A stretch of 64,000 nucleotides of DNA from Melioribacteraceae bacterium. Lineage in GTDB: Bacteria; Bacteroidota; Ignavibacteria; Ignavibacteriales; Melioribacteraceae. This document shows, piece after piece, positions 1 through 9,402 of this stretch (position 1 is the stretch's first letter; each line of letters begins with the position of its first letter). The stretch spans positions 1,272,424 to 1,336,423 of the forward strand of contig JAHBUP010000001.1 of NCBI GenBank assembly GCA_019638015.1, given 5' to 3'. The notes beneath the pieces are model-generated. The model worked only from the letters and a program-made list of their open reading frames with translations, did no database searches and was not told the DNA's origin. The translations under genes and the position numbers were made by a program.

Positions 1-413
1 ATGGCGGGGGCAATTATCACTTGATAAATCGAATAAATGACTTCAATAAAAATATTGTATTAAAAGGATTTGTTGAGGATATTTGGCAGGAGATAAATGA
101 TAAACAATTAGCTGTAGTTCCTCTAAGAATTGGGGGTGGGATTAGAGTTAAGATATTAGAATTATGCGCTGCCGGTAATGCTGTTATTTCAACCTCGATT
201 GGTGTTGAAGGTATACCACTAACAGATGAAAAAGAAATCTTGATTGCCGATGATCCGGAATTATTTGCACAAAAAATTGAAAAAGTATTTATTGATAATT
301 ATTCCCTTGATGAGATAACTGAGAATGCACGTAAAGTTATCCGTGAGAATTATGACTGGAATATTATTGCTGAAAGATTTGAAGATCAATACAACAAACT
401 TTTGGAAAATTGA
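1..413 (+). CDS. Glycosyltransferase family 4, C-terminal part (5' end outside window)
   Basis: This is the C-terminal end of a GT-B fold sugar transferase that would move a nucleotide-activated sugar onto an envelope glycan. The frame is open to base 3, upstream of the first possible start (TTG at 21), so the gene begins before the window. The visible part has the GT4 donor-site signature GGGIRVKILE, whose E..E region contacts the donor sugar nucleotide, followed by the typical IGVEGI loop and a closing helix. Its stop overlaps the next start as TGATG, indicating translational coupling to the next glycosyltransferase. The specific sugar cannot be told. Confidence 0.85.
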   Translation, partial: GGGNYHLINRINDFNKNIVLKGFVEDIWQEINDKQLAVVPLRIGGGIRVKILELCAAGNAVISTSIGVEGIPLTDEKEILIADDPELFAQKIEKVFIDNYSLDEITENARKVIRENYDWNIIAERFEDQYNKLLEN

Positions 414-1573
414 TGACCCCAGTTTATGAAATATCACTACTGGTAATTTTGTTTGTAATATTTAATTCCTTTTTCGGGTATCCCCTTGTTATCTTTTTAT
501 TAGGGCAATTTAAAAAGAAACCTAATTTGACGGAATACGAACCATCTGTTACAATCATGATTGCCGCTTATAATGAGGAAAAATCAATTGCTCAACGAAT
601 TGAAAATATTGCCTCAATTAATTACGATTTATCAAAAGTAGAATTGTTAATAGGCTCTGATAATTCATCCGACACCACAAACTCAATTTTATTAGAACAA
701 CAAAATAAATATCCATGGCTTAAAGTATTTATTTCGGATAAAAGAAGAGGTAAAGCGGGCATACTTAATGAATTGATAAAACAAGCTAGTTATGAAATTC
801 TGGTTTTTACCGACGCAAATACCCAATTCAACAAAAATGCACTAAAAAATCTGACCAACGATTTTAGTGATCCCACAGTTGGTGGAGTTTGCGGTAAATT
901 AATTCTACTCAGCGATAAAAAGGTGATCGATGAAGGTGTCGAAGAATCAAGTTACTGGAAATATGAAACTCACATAAAAACTTCTGAAGGCAAGCTGGGT
1001 ATTGCATTTGCTGCAAATGGAGGAATATTCGCGATTCGAAAAAATTTATTTTCCGCCATTCCTTTGGAACGCGCGGTTACCGATGATTTATATATTTCTC
1101 TTTCTGTGGTTGAGCAAGGTTTTAAATTTAATTACAGCGAAAATGCTATAGCGTCTGAAAATACCGGTAAAGATATTAAGTCGGAATTCGATAGAAAAGT
1201 TAGGTTCAGCGCTACAAATTTTCAGACATTGGTTCGTTTTAAAAATCTTTTGCTTAATAGAAATATTCTTCTAAGCTATGCTTTTTTTTCTCATAAGATT
1301 ACACGCTGGATTTTACCTTTCCTTTTAATTTTATTGATTATGTTAAATGGAATTCTATTCATATCGCAAGGAACTTATAAGATTCTATTTTATGCTCAGT
1401 TATTATTCTACTGTTTTGCATTTCTTGGATTTGTATTTTCGACTCTCAAAATTCGGATTAAAGTGTTTTCGCTACCCAATTTTTTTGTTGTTTCAAATAT
1501 CGCTGTACTAAAGGGATTTATTAGATTCATAAATAAAAAACATAGTGTGATTTGGAACTCGACTGAGAGATAG
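413..1573 (+). CDS. Membrane-associated family 2 glycosyltransferase
   Basis: A GT-A enzyme of about 386 residues, resembling processive or exopolysaccharide GT2 enzymes such as the poly-GlcNAc synthase type. An N-terminal hydrophobic helix (about residues 8-31) precedes the catalytic domain. Visible motifs are the nucleotide-binding start IAAYNEE (about 51-57), FTDAN as the DXD-like metal site (about 135-140), and TDD near residue 224 as the probable catalytic acid. Two or three hydrophobic helices follow at the C-terminus. I chose ATG 413 because it shares its A with the upstream TGA stop; TTG 410 is also open. The usual QxxRW motif is replaced by a weak RKVRFSATNFQ segment, so the acceptor is uncertain. 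Confidence 0.85.
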   Translation: MTPVYEISLLVILFVIFNSFFGYPLVIFLLGQFKKKPNLTEYEPSVTIMIAAYNEEKSIAQRIENIASINYDLSKVELLIGSDNSSDTTNSILLEQQNKYPWLKVFISDKRRGKAGILNELIKQASYEILVFTDANTQFNKNALKNLTNDFSDPTVGGVCGKLILLSDKKVIDEGVEESSYWKYETHIKTSEGKLGIAFAANGGIFAIRKNLFSAIPLERAVTDDLYISLSVVEQGFKFNYSENAIASENTGKDIKSEFDRKVRFSATNFQTLVRFKNLLLNRNILLSYAFFSHKITRWILPFLLILLIMLNGILFISQGTYKILFYAQLLFYCFAFLGFVFSTLKIRIKVFSLPNFFVVSNIAVLKGFIRFINKKHSVIWNSTER

Positions 1574-1626
1574 CAGATAAATTAAAAATAATATTTTTAA
1601 CCCTCTTAATTTATGGATGATTTTAC

Positions 1627-3030
1627 TTGAATAAACGTACAGAAAAACTTTTAATATTAGCTACAGATTTTATCACTGTAAATTTAGCATGGCTGCTCTT
1701 TTTTTATTTCAGAGTAGAGTCGGGATGGTTTAATCTTATTACTCAACCCGATTTTTTCCTTCCAATGATTGTTGTTTATTTTTATTGGGTTATTGTCTTC
1801 ACTTTTGTTGGAATGTACCGAACATGGTTTGCACTTTCCCGTCTTGACGAACTCTCAACTCTCCTAAAAGCTTCATTTGTGGGAATTTTCATCCTAGTAT
1901 TTTTTATTATCTGGGATGATGTTACAACCGGTGTCTCCAATTCTATGCGGTTTTACATATTTATTTACTGGGCAATATTTTTGGTTCTTGTTGGTTCCGG
2001 AAGATTATTTATAAGAAGTTTTCAGCGCAATCTTCTTATTAGAGGAATTGGAAGAAGAAATACAATCATAATTGGATTCAACCAAAAAGCTAATGAAGTA
2101 CATTCATCTATTTTGCGCCATCGTGAACTAGGGCTTGATATTGTTAGTTATTTAGCGGTTGCAGAGTCCGAGCTTAATTCTTCATATAAAGATGTTAAAG
2201 TTGTGGATACTTATCATAACCTTGAAAAAGTTTTGTTGGACTTTGAAATTAAAAATGTAATTATTTGTTTAGGCAGACACGAAGAAGAAGTAATTTTAGA
2301 GGTAATTACCAGATGCGAAGGTAAAGGTGTAGAGATAAAAATTGTCCCCGATTTATACGATATCCTCAGCGGTCAAGCTAAAATATCTCAACTCTATAGT
2401 TTTCCATTAATTGATGTTATGCCTGAGTTAATGCCTGAGTGGGAAAGAAGGCTTAAAAGAGTTATGGATATAGTTCTATCTTTCCTCCTCCTAATAATTA
2501 CAGCGCCGGCAACAATAATTACTGCTATCGCAATAAAAATTGAGAGTAAGGGACCAGTTTTTTATAAGCAGGAAAGAAGCGGGCTAAATGGAAAAGTGTT
2601 TAAGATTTATAAATTCAGGTCAATGGTTCAGGACGCCGAAAAGAAAACCGGTCCAATATGGTCAACTAAAGGAGATCCGAGAATTACCCGGGTTGGTAGA
2701 TTTATTAGAAAAGTGCGACTCGATGAAATTCCACAAGTAATTAATATATTTAGAGGGGATATGAGTTTTGTTGGTCCGCGCCCCGAACGGCCAATTTTTG
2801 TTGAGAAATTAGCGAATGAAATTCCTTTGTATAAACGCCGTTTAAAAGTTCGACCGGGAATTACAGGATGGGCACAAGTAAAACATAAGTATGATGAAAC
2901 TGTTGAAGATGTAAAAGTTAAGTTGCGTTATGATCTATTCTATATTGAAAATATGAGTCTGCGTATGGATCTTAAAATATTATTCAAAACAATTTTTGTT
3001 GTACTCTTTGGTAAAGGTCATTATGAATAA
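1627..3030 (+). CDS. Polyprenyl-phosphate sugar phosphotransferase (WbaP/EpsL type)
   Basis: Probable initiating enzyme of exopolysaccharide or O-antigen assembly: it transfers a sugar-1-phosphate from a UDP-sugar to undecaprenyl phosphate at the inner membrane. The 467 residues contain four or five N-terminal membrane helices, a Rossmann-like middle domain (about 140-250), a membrane re-entrant segment after RVMDIVLS, and the bacterial sugar transferase domain. That domain has KFRSM, the catalytic Asp-Glu pair in LDEIPQ, FVGPRPE and PGITGWAQ. The start is TTG, because an in-frame TGA lies at 1618-1620 and no earlier ATG exists. It is a complete version of the domain that is decayed in the fusion protein ending at 5756. 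Confidence 0.9.
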   Translation: MNKRTEKLLILATDFITVNLAWLLFFYFRVESGWFNLITQPDFFLPMIVVYFYWVIVFTFVGMYRTWFALSRLDELSTLLKASFVGIFILVFFIIWDDVTTGVSNSMRFYIFIYWAIFLVLVGSGRLFIRSFQRNLLIRGIGRRNTIIIGFNQKANEVHSSILRHRELGLDIVSYLAVAESELNSSYKDVKVVDTYHNLEKVLLDFEIKNVIICLGRHEEEVILEVITRCEGKGVEIKIVPDLYDILSGQAKISQLYSFPLIDVMPELMPEWERRLKRVMDIVLSFLLLIITAPATIITAIAIKIESKGPVFYKQERSGLNGKVFKIYKFRSMVQDAEKKTGPIWSTKGDPRITRVGRFIRKVRLDEIPQVINIFRGDMSFVGPRPERPIFVEKLANEIPLYKRRLKVRPGITGWAQVKHKYDETVEDVKVKLRYDLFYIENMSLRMDLKILFKTIFVVLFGKGHYE

Positions 3031-3042
3031 AATTGAGAAATC

Positions 3043-3759
3043 ATGAAAAGTATAGTAATTATTCCAACTTATAATGAAATTCATAATATTCAGCTTCTAG
3101 TTCCGCAACTGCTGGAATCTTATCCCGGTTTGGATATTCTAATTGTGGATGATAATTCACCCGACGGAACTGCCGATTATGTTCTGAAATTGAGTGAGAA
3201 TAACTCACGAATAAAATTAATTAAACGGGAAGCTAAATTAGGTTTAGGTACTGCTTATGTTGCGGGATTCAAATATATGCTGGCCAATGGGTACGATTGT
3301 GCCATGCAAATGGATGCCGATTTTTCTCATGATCCGAAAGAATTAAAAAGGTTTTTAGAGAATATTCAAGAGTTCGATCTCGTTATTGGGAGCAGATACA
3401 TTTATGGTGTACGAGTTATTAATTGGCCAATTCAGCGACTGCTGCTAAGTTATTTTGCCAATCTTTACTCAAGAATTATTACAGGAATGCCGGTTAAAGA
3501 TGGTACCGGCGGATTCAAATGTTTTAGAAGATCGGTTCTCGAATCAATCAATTTGGATAATATAAAATCGAATGGTTACTCTTTCCAGATAGAGATGAAT
3601 TTTAAAGCATGGAAAAAGGAATTTAAAATTATTGAAATCCCAATAACTTTTGTTGACCGAGTTCAAGGTACTTCAAAAATGTCGAAGAAGATTGTGCGTG
3701 AAGCAATTTTTATGGTTTGGAAACTCAGATTAAAGAGTGCATTAGGCAAACTGGATTAA
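3043..3759 (+). CDS. Polyprenol-phosphate mannosyltransferase-like GT2 (DPM1 type)
   Basis: A soluble 238-residue GT2 of the dolichol/polyprenol-phosphate mannose synthase family, which charges a lipid phosphate with a hexose from a nucleotide sugar. Seen directly: IIPTYNE at the N-terminus, VDDNSPDGT, the QMDADFSHDP metal-binding segment (DAD), GSRY, and the family's DGTGGFKCFRR segment near residue 155. There is no C-terminal membrane helix or GtrA-like domain. It follows the phosphotransferase by 12 bases, and the next gene starts 11 bases after its stop, so it is probably co-transcribed with them. Confidence 0.88.
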   Translation: MKSIVIIPTYNEIHNIQLLVPQLLESYPGLDILIVDDNSPDGTADYVLKLSENNSRIKLIKREAKLGLGTAYVAGFKYMLANGYDCAMQMDADFSHDPKELKRFLENIQEFDLVIGSRYIYGVRVINWPIQRLLLSYFANLYSRIITGMPVKDGTGGFKCFRRSVLESINLDNIKSNGYSFQIEMNFKAWKKEFKIIEIPITFVDRVQGTSKMSKKIVREAIFMVWKLRLKSALGKLD

Positions 3760-3770
3760 ACACCAATACT

Positions 3771-5756
3771 ATGATTGATCTTTCGATAATAATAGTTAAT
3801 TATAACGTAAAAGAATTTGTGTTAAACCTTCTTCAATCTATTCAAGAAGCTTCCAAGAATATTAAATCGGAAATCATAATTGTTGATAATGCTTCAGATG
3901 ATGACAGCGTTGAATTAATACAAGATAAATATCCTGCCGTAAAATTGATTTCCAATAAAGAAAATGTTGGTTTTGGAAGAGCAAATAACCAGGGTATGAA
4001 AGTAGCAGAGGGAAAGTATATTCTGCTCTTAAATCCCGATACAATTGTTCGTGAAGATACCTTCGAAAAAATGATTTTATTGTTTCAAAGCAGAGACGAT
4101 ATTGGAATTGCCGGGTGCAAGGTGTTAAATCCGGATGGAACTTTACAACTGGCATGCAGAAGAGGATTTCCTGGTCCTTGGACTTCATTCACCAAAATTG
4201 TTGGGTTAAGCGCATTATTCCCAAATAGCAAAACTTTCGCCCGCTATAATCTAACCTATCTCGATGAAAATAAATCCTATGAGGTAGATGCCGTAAGTGG
4301 TTCATTCATGATGATGAAACGGGAAATTTATGAATTGATGGGAGGATTTGATTCTCAGTTTTTTATGTATGGTGAAGATTTAGATTTATGTTTCCGAACC
4401 CAAAAAGCCGGTTATAAAATTTATTATTTCCATGAAACAGAAATAATTCATTATAAAGGGGAAAGTACAAAGAGAAGTAGTATTGATGAAACTAAAGTCT
4501 TTTATGACGCCATGCATCTCTTTGTACAGAAACATTTTTCGGCATCTTTTATTGTTGAATCAATTTTACAGTTTGCGATTTTTATCCGAAAGTTTATTGC
4601 TTTTACAAATATTTATAAAAATATAATTCTTGCCGTTATTGCAGATCTAATAATTTTTACCGCATCAGTTTATTTTGCCGAAAAAATTTACAGCAACGAA
4701 CATTGGATTGGATTTCCAGAATTTGCCACTCCCTGGGTTTATTTTTTACCCGCAATCATTCAAGTTATTATTTCAAGTTTGGGAGGAGCATATAAGAAGA
4801 GATCTTTTTCGGTACTTCGTTCAACGGTTACACTGTTTTTTGGAATGCTGGTTTTAACCTCTCTAACTTATTTCTTTAAACAGTTCGCGTTTAGCAGAGC
4901 GGTGGTTTTAATTACATATTTAATCTCATTTTTCTCATTTACTTTTTGGCGAATTATAGCAAAAGCAGTCTTTAAGTTTGGATTAGAGACTGATACAAGA
5001 AATGCCCGTACCTTGATTGTAGGTAATATAAATAACTTTAACGAGCTTGCATCCAGAATAAACTCAAACTTTATAAAACTGCATCAAATTATTGGATTTA
5101 TTGGTTCATCAAGAAAAAATATTGGTGAATCTTTCGGCTCTTTAAAAGTTCTTGGGTCAACCGAGAATTTGAAAAAAATTATTTTAGAGGAGAATATTCA
5201 GAAAGTTATTATCTCGTCGGATGGAATTTCGTATACACAAATGTTTGGATTGGTTTCCGAGTGTAATGGCTTAAATGTTGAGTTTCTTCTCGCCGGCAAA
5301 GAGATGGATTATATGGTTGGAAAATCATCAATCACAATGCTGGATGATATTCCGCTCCTAAAACTTCAATATAATATTTCATCATTCTCCCACAGAATTT
5401 CTAAACGAATGATGGACCTTCTGCTCGGCTTTCTTTTGTTGCTAATTTATCCATTCGTATATTTATTGCAATTAATAAGTGGCAAGGGGGGAAAATTCAC
5501 CGAATTTATAATGTCGGTACCGGAAGTTTTATCAGGCAAAAAAAGTTTAGTGGGTCCAAAGGAGATCGAATTTATTGATGGATTGTATGTTGGGAAAGCG
5601 GGATTAACCGGTTTTTGGTTTATAGAGAACATTTCTATTACGGATAATGTTGAGATGAAAAAATTGGATCTGTTTTATGCGAAGAATCAAAGTTTATGGC
5701 TCGATCTGGAAATTCTTGGCAAGTCATTTTCAAAAGTTTTTATAAGCGGAGAATAA
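3771..5756 (+). CDS. GT2 glycosyltransferase fused to a decayed polyprenyl sugar-phosphate transferase
   Basis: A 661-residue two-part protein. Residues 1 to about 250 form a rhamnosyltransferase-like GT2 domain ([25 protein letters not shown], a GEDLDLCFR segment). Four membrane helices follow (about 285-400), then a Rossmann-like domain (about 410-520), then a remnant of a sugar-phosphate transferase: [23 protein letters not shown] and SLWLDLEIL line up with the same order of blocks in the enzyme ending at 3030. The segment that should hold KFRSM and the catalytic DE-P pair is missing, so only the GT2 half is likely to be active. I chose ATG 3771, directly before the conserved GT2 strand; an upstream in-frame start at 3717 would overlap the previous gene. 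Confidence 0.85.
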   Translation: MIDLSIIIVNYNVKEFVLNLLQSIQEASKNIKSEIIIVDNASDDDSVELIQDKYPAVKLISNKENVGFGRANNQGMKVAEGKYILLLNPDTIVREDTFEKMILLFQSRDDIGIAGCKVLNPDGTLQLACRRGFPGPWTSFTKIVGLSALFPNSKTFARYNLTYLDENKSYEVDAVSGSFMMMKREIYELMGGFDSQFFMYGEDLDLCFRTQKAGYKIYYFHETEIIHYKGESTKRSSIDETKVFYDAMHLFVQKHFSASFIVESILQFAIFIRKFIAFTNIYKNIILAVIADLIIFTASVYFAEKIYSNEHWIGFPEFATPWVYFLPAIIQVIISSLGGAYKKRSFSVLRSTVTLFFGMLVLTSLTYFFKQFAFSRAVVLITYLISFFSFTFWRIIAKAVFKFGLETDTRNARTLIVGNINNFNELASRINSNFIKLHQIIGFIGSSRKNIGESFGSLKVLGSTENLKKIILEENIQKVIISSDGISYTQMFGLVSECNGLNVEFLLAGKEMDYMVGKSSITMLDDIPLLKLQYNISSFSHRISKRMMDLLLGFLLLLIYPFVYLLQLISGKGGKFTEFIMSVPEVLSGKKSLVGPKEIEFIDGLYVGKAGLTGFWFIENISITDNVEMKKLDLFYAKNQSLWLDLEILGKSFSKVFISGE

Positions 5757-5758
5757 AA

Positions 5759-6709
5759 ATGGCAAAAAATATATTGGAGTTTGAAAAACCAATTATCGAA
5801 CTCGAAAAGAAAATTGAAGAGATGAAAAAATATGAAAACTCTCTCGATATTTCTGATGAGATAAAAAATCTGGAAGATAAGGTAAATCAGCTCAAACATA
5901 ATGTGTACGATAACCTCACCCGATGGCAGAAGGTGCAATTAGCCCGTCATCCCGAAAGACCGTATACATCAGATTATATTTATATGATTACCGAAAATTT
6001 TATTGAGCTTCATGGTGATCGACAATATAAAGATGATAAAGCAATTATTGCCGGCTTTGCTATGCTCGATGAGTATAAAGTATTAATTATTGGGCATCAA
6101 AAAGGGCGCGATACAAAATCAAATTTGATTAGAAATTTTGGAATGCCTAATCCTGAAGGATATAGAAAAGCTCTGCGGTTAATGAAACTTGCCGAGAAAT
6201 TTAATGTGCCGGTAATTACGATGCTCGATACTCCCGGAGCTTATCCCGGACTCGAAGCCGAGCAAAGAGGACAAGCAGAAGCGATAGCCCGAAATTTATT
6301 TGAAATGAGCAGATTGAAAGTCCCGATAATTGTTACAATTATTGGTGAAGGAGCTAGCGGCGGTGCTTTGGGTCTTGGTGTTGGAGATAGAATATTGATG
6401 CTCCAAAATACCTGGTATTCTGTAATCAGTCCTGAATCTTGTTCAAGCATTCTATGGCGTAGCTGGGATTACAAAGAACAAGCCGCAGAAGCTTTAAAAC
6501 TAACAGCCGAAGATTTACTTGAGCAGGGTATAATTGATAGAATTATTCCGGAACCACTTGGCGGAGCTCATAAAGATCATCAATTAATGGCCGCAACTTT
6601 AAAGAGTGTTTTAAAAGAAGAACTGCAAAATTTAATAAAGATTAAACCTGATAAGCTAATTAATAACCGTCTTGAAAAATTCAGTAAGATGGGAATGGTG
6701 GTAGAATAA
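5759..6709 (+). CDS. accA: Acetyl-CoA carboxylase carboxyltransferase, alpha subunit
   Basis: Alpha subunit of the carboxyltransferase that moves the carboxyl group from biotin to acetyl-CoA to make malonyl-CoA, the first step of fatty acid synthesis. The 316-residue length fits the family. A helical N-terminus ([10 protein letters not shown]) precedes the crotonase-like fold with [20 protein letters not shown] and the oxyanion-forming [16 protein letters not shown] chose ATG 5759, preceded by GGAG overlapping the end of the upstream gene; an in-frame start at 5696 only adds translated tail of that gene. The biotin carrier accB lies at the far end of the window. Confidence 0.97.
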   Translation: MAKNILEFEKPIIELEKKIEEMKKYENSLDISDEIKNLEDKVNQLKHNVYDNLTRWQKVQLARHPERPYTSDYIYMITENFIELHGDRQYKDDKAIIAGFAMLDEYKVLIIGHQKGRDTKSNLIRNFGMPNPEGYRKALRLMKLAEKFNVPVITMLDTPGAYPGLEAEQRGQAEAIARNLFEMSRLKVPIIVTIIGEGASGGALGLGVGDRILMLQNTWYSVISPESCSSILWRSWDYKEQAAEALKLTAEDLLEQGIIDRIIPEPLGGAHKDHQLMAATLKSVLKEELQNLIKIKPDKLINNRLEKFSKMGMVVE

Positions 6710-6729
6710 TAAACTTTGAATAAATTATA

Positions 6730-7152
6730 ATGGTTAAACATACTTGCGAAATAAGAGTCCGCTACGCTGATACAGATAAAATGCAATTTGTATATAACGG
6801 AAAATATCTCGAGTACTTTGAAGTCGGTAGAACTGAATTACTTCGAAGTTGCGGCTTACCCTATAGCAAAGTTGAAAATGAGGGCTATCAGCTTCCTTTA
6901 CTAGAAGCTGGTTTAAAATATTTAAATGCCGCAAAGTATGATGATCTTTTAGAAGTGTGCGCTACTGTATCGGAACTCTATACACCAAAAGTTCATATCG
7001 AATATGTTATCAAGAGGAAAGGAACTGAGGAGATTATTTGCGAGGGTTTTACTTCTCATATCTTTATAAAAACTGATACAAAGAAAGCTGTCCGTCCTCC
7101 CAAAATTTATGTTGACATTCTCGCGCCATATTTCAAGAAACCTTCAACTTAA
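6730..7152 (+). CDS. Acyl-CoA thioesterase, YbgC/4-hydroxybenzoyl-CoA family
   Basis: A small hotdog-fold thioesterase of 140 residues that would hydrolyse acyl-CoA or acyl-ACP thioesters in the cytoplasm. The N-terminal RVRYADTDKMQFVYNGKYLEYFE motif, here written as RYADTDKMQFVYNGKYLE, carries the catalytic Asp (about residue 17) and is typical of the YbgC/FadM group. The gene starts 20 bases after accA, which fits a role near lipid metabolism, although the natural substrate cannot be read from the sequence. Confidence 0.85.
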   Translation: MVKHTCEIRVRYADTDKMQFVYNGKYLEYFEVGRTELLRSCGLPYSKVENEGYQLPLLEAGLKYLNAAKYDDLLEVCATVSELYTPKVHIEYVIKRKGTEEIICEGFTSHIFIKTDTKKAVRPPKIYVDILAPYFKKPST

Positions 7153-7202
7153 GATTGGTTACTTATAAAATGTTTGACTAACGAGTTTAAACTATTATAC
7201 TA

Positions 7203-8672
7203 ATGCGCGATAAACTAAAAGAACTTACAAAAGACACAGCTATTTATGGAATCAGCACAATAATTGGCAGATTTCTAGGATTTTTGCTCACCCCATTTTA
7301 CACAAATGTACTTCTCCCTGGCGATTACGGAATATTCTCGAATGTTTACGCGTATATAGCATTCATCAATATTCTATTTATCTATGGAATGGATGCCGCA
7401 TATATGAAGTTTGCGTCTGTTTCTGAGGATGTCGATCGTAAACGAAAAGTCTTTTCAACTTCTTACCTATTTGTTACCGGTACAAGTTTGTTATTCTGTT
7501 TGGTTTTATATTTTGTGATGAACCCGATGAAAAGTTTAATGGAACTACCGGATAGATTTGAAAGCATCTACTTCTATTTTATTGGTATTCTATTACTTGA
7601 CACGCTTGCATTGATTCCATTCGCGGATTTAAGATTAAAGCGCAAGGCCGCAAAATTTTCGGCAATAAAATTTGGGAATATATTAGTTAATCTCACTCTC
7701 AATTTTGTTTTAGTTCTTAAATACAATATGGGTATTGAAGCAATTTTCATAGCGAATATCATTGCTTCACTATTTTCATTTGTTATACTGCTTCCGGAGA
7801 TAATTCAATCGTTAAACTGGAATATTGATAAAGAAATTTTAAATAAATTAATAAAGTTTGGATTGCCCTATCTGCCAGGAAGTATTGCCGCGATGATTGT
7901 GCAGGTGATCGATCGGCCGGTGGTACTCGCTTTGACTGATGAAAAAACTCTCGGAATATATCAAGCTAATTACAAGCTTGGTATATTTATGATGCTTTTT
8001 GTATCAATGTTTCAGCAGGCGTGGCAGCCTTTTTTCCTAAATAACGCGAAAGAAAAAAACGCGAAGGAATTATTTTCAAAAATATTAACATTATTCGTTT
8101 TGATTTCGAGTCTTATCTGGATAATACTAACATTATTTGTTGAAGATTTTGCAAGATTTGAATTTCTCCCCGGGAAATCAATCATTGGTAAAGAATATTT
8201 AAGTGGGATAATAATAGTACCAATAATTTTACTTGGCTATCTGTTTAACGGGATGTATTACAATTTTCAAGCGGGAATTTATATTGAAGAAAAAACAAAA
8301 TATTTTCCTTATGTAACATTCTCCGGAGCTGTTGCCAATGTTGCTGTGAATGTGCTGTTGATTCCTAAAATGGGAGTAATGGGAGCCGCAATAGCTACAC
8401 TTGCAAGTTATATTATAATGGCGGGAGGGTTATATTATTTCAGTCAAAAGTATTATAGGATTGAATATGAAACGGCTAAAATAGCCCGGCTTCTCACTCT
8501 TGTCCTTATTTCGTGCGGATTATATTATTATCTTTATTTTGAATTTGGAATTACTCTTCTTCAAAAGATTGTATTTCTTCTTGTTTTTATGATTTTGCTA
8601 TTGCTCCTTAAAATTATACAAAAAGAGGAGCTAATTAAAATTGTTAAAACATTTTTGCGGATTAAACGCTAA
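7203..8672 (+). CDS. Polysaccharide flippase / oligosaccharyl transporter (Wzx-like, MOP superfamily)
   Basis: An integral membrane protein of 489 residues with about 12-14 hydrophobic helices. It begins with the pattern typical of Wzx-like flippases: a short basic N-terminus followed by YGISTIIGRFLGFLLTPFYTN. It would flip lipid-linked oligosaccharide units across the inner membrane, using intermediates made by the glycosyltransferases at 1-5756. It is separated from those genes by accA and the thioesterase. A MurJ-like lipid II role is less likely because the N-terminal pattern is that of polysaccharide exporters. Confidence 0.85.
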   Translation: MRDKLKELTKDTAIYGISTIIGRFLGFLLTPFYTNVLLPGDYGIFSNVYAYIAFINILFIYGMDAAYMKFASVSEDVDRKRKVFSTSYLFVTGTSLLFCLVLYFVMNPMKSLMELPDRFESIYFYFIGILLLDTLALIPFADLRLKRKAAKFSAIKFGNILVNLTLNFVLVLKYNMGIEAIFIANIIASLFSFVILLPEIIQSLNWNIDKEILNKLIKFGLPYLPGSIAAMIVQVIDRPVVLALTDEKTLGIYQANYKLGIFMMLFVSMFQQAWQPFFLNNAKEKNAKELFSKILTLFVLISSLIWIILTLFVEDFARFEFLPGKSIIGKEYLSGIIIVPIILLGYLFNGMYYNFQAGIYIEEKTKYFPYVTFSGAVANVAVNVLLIPKMGVMGAAIATLASYIIMAGGLYYFSQKYYRIEYETAKIARLLTLVLISCGLYYYLYFEFGITLLQKIVFLLVFMILLLLLKIIQKEELIKIVKTFLRIKR

Positions 8673-8698
8673 GCAGTAAAATTATTTAAAGTCAATCC

Positions 8699-8728
8699 TT
8701 GATTATTCTTCTTTTGTTTTTATCTTTG
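8699..8728 (+). promoter_or_regulatory. Bacteroidota-type promoter for dut
   Basis: TTG at 8699-8701 and TATCTTTG at 8721-8728 are separated by 19 bases, matching the TTTG-N19-TAnnTTTG pattern of the Bacteroidota primary sigma factor. The -7 element ends 22 bases before the dut ATG, leaving a very short leader. Confidence 0.65.
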
Positions 8729-8750
8729 CCTCAACACATCTTTGATATCA

Positions 8751-9206
8751 ATGAAAACAATCGAAATAAAAATTCAAAAAGTAACAGAAGATTTTAACGA
8801 CTTGCCACTGCCATCATATTCAACCGAAGGCAGCAGCGGTTTGGATTTAAGAGCCGCGGTTGAATCTGAATTTATTTTAAAGAAAAATTCATTCGCCTTA
8901 ATTCCAACAAATATAAGAGTTGAAATTCCTCTTGGTTATGAAATACAAATCCGTCCACGAAGCGGGTTAGCCGCAAAAAATGGAATTGGCGTTTTAAATT
9001 CTCCAGGCACAATCGACTCTGATTACAGAGGAGAAATAAAAATTATTCTCTTCAATTTTAGCAATGAAGATTTTATCATTAAAAGGGGAGAGCGAATTGC
9101 CCAGATGGTATTATCAGAAGTTTATAAAATGATTCTTGTTGAAGAAGAAAACTTGAAGGAAAGCCAACGAGGTGAAGGCGGTTTTGGACACACGGGAAAA
9201 CATTAA
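8751..9206 (+). CDS. dut: Deoxyuridine 5'-triphosphate nucleotidohydrolase (dUTPase)
   Basis: Converts dUTP to dUMP and pyrophosphate, keeping uracil out of DNA and supplying dUMP for thymidylate synthesis. All five trimeric-dUTPase motifs are visible in 151 residues: GSSGLDLRA, PRSGLAAKNG, GVLNSPGTIDSDYRGE, the RGERIAQMV motif, and the glycine-rich C-terminus RGEGGFGHTG, where the usual Ser/Thr after GFG is His. I chose ATG 8751; an upstream in-frame TTG at 8742 lacks support and would shorten the leader from the promoter further. Confidence 0.96.
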   Translation: MKTIEIKIQKVTEDFNDLPLPSYSTEGSSGLDLRAAVESEFILKKNSFALIPTNIRVEIPLGYEIQIRPRSGLAAKNGIGVLNSPGTIDSDYRGEIKIILFNFSNEDFIIKRGERIAQMVLSEVYKMILVEEENLKESQRGEGGFGHTGKH

Positions 9207-9360
9207 TTGAGAATTATGAGTATAGAGTTTTGAGATTGGAGTTTGATTAAATGATTTATAAAATAATATACAAGTGTTTTGTTTGAATTAAAATAAAATT
9301 AAAGGTTATTGATGTTTTTTACTGATATAAAATTTATAATAATTATTAATTCAGAACTTG

Positions 9361-9380
9361 TCCGCCCAGCTTTTGGCGGA
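9361..9380. repeat. Short perfect hairpin just upstream of dnaE
   Basis: TCCGCC (9361-9366) and GGCGGA (9375-9380) form a perfect six-base-pair GC-rich stem with an eight-base loop in otherwise very AT-rich intergenic DNA, 22 bases before the dnaE start. No T-run follows, so it is not a classical terminator. It could be an mRNA structure near the dnaE start or a remnant of a dispersed repeat. Confidence 0.5.
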
Positions 9381-9402
9381 TTATCAGTTCACAATTAAAT
9401 CT

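Noticed and set aside
3717..3770. Longer N-terminus for the GT2 fusion protein
   Set aside because: It overlaps the preceding glycosyltransferase by 43 bases, and the conserved GT2 strand begins right after ATG 3771.
5696..5758. Longer N-terminus for accA
   Set aside because: The extra 21 residues translate the end of the upstream gene in another frame; ATG 5759 has a Shine-Dalgarno and matches the family start.
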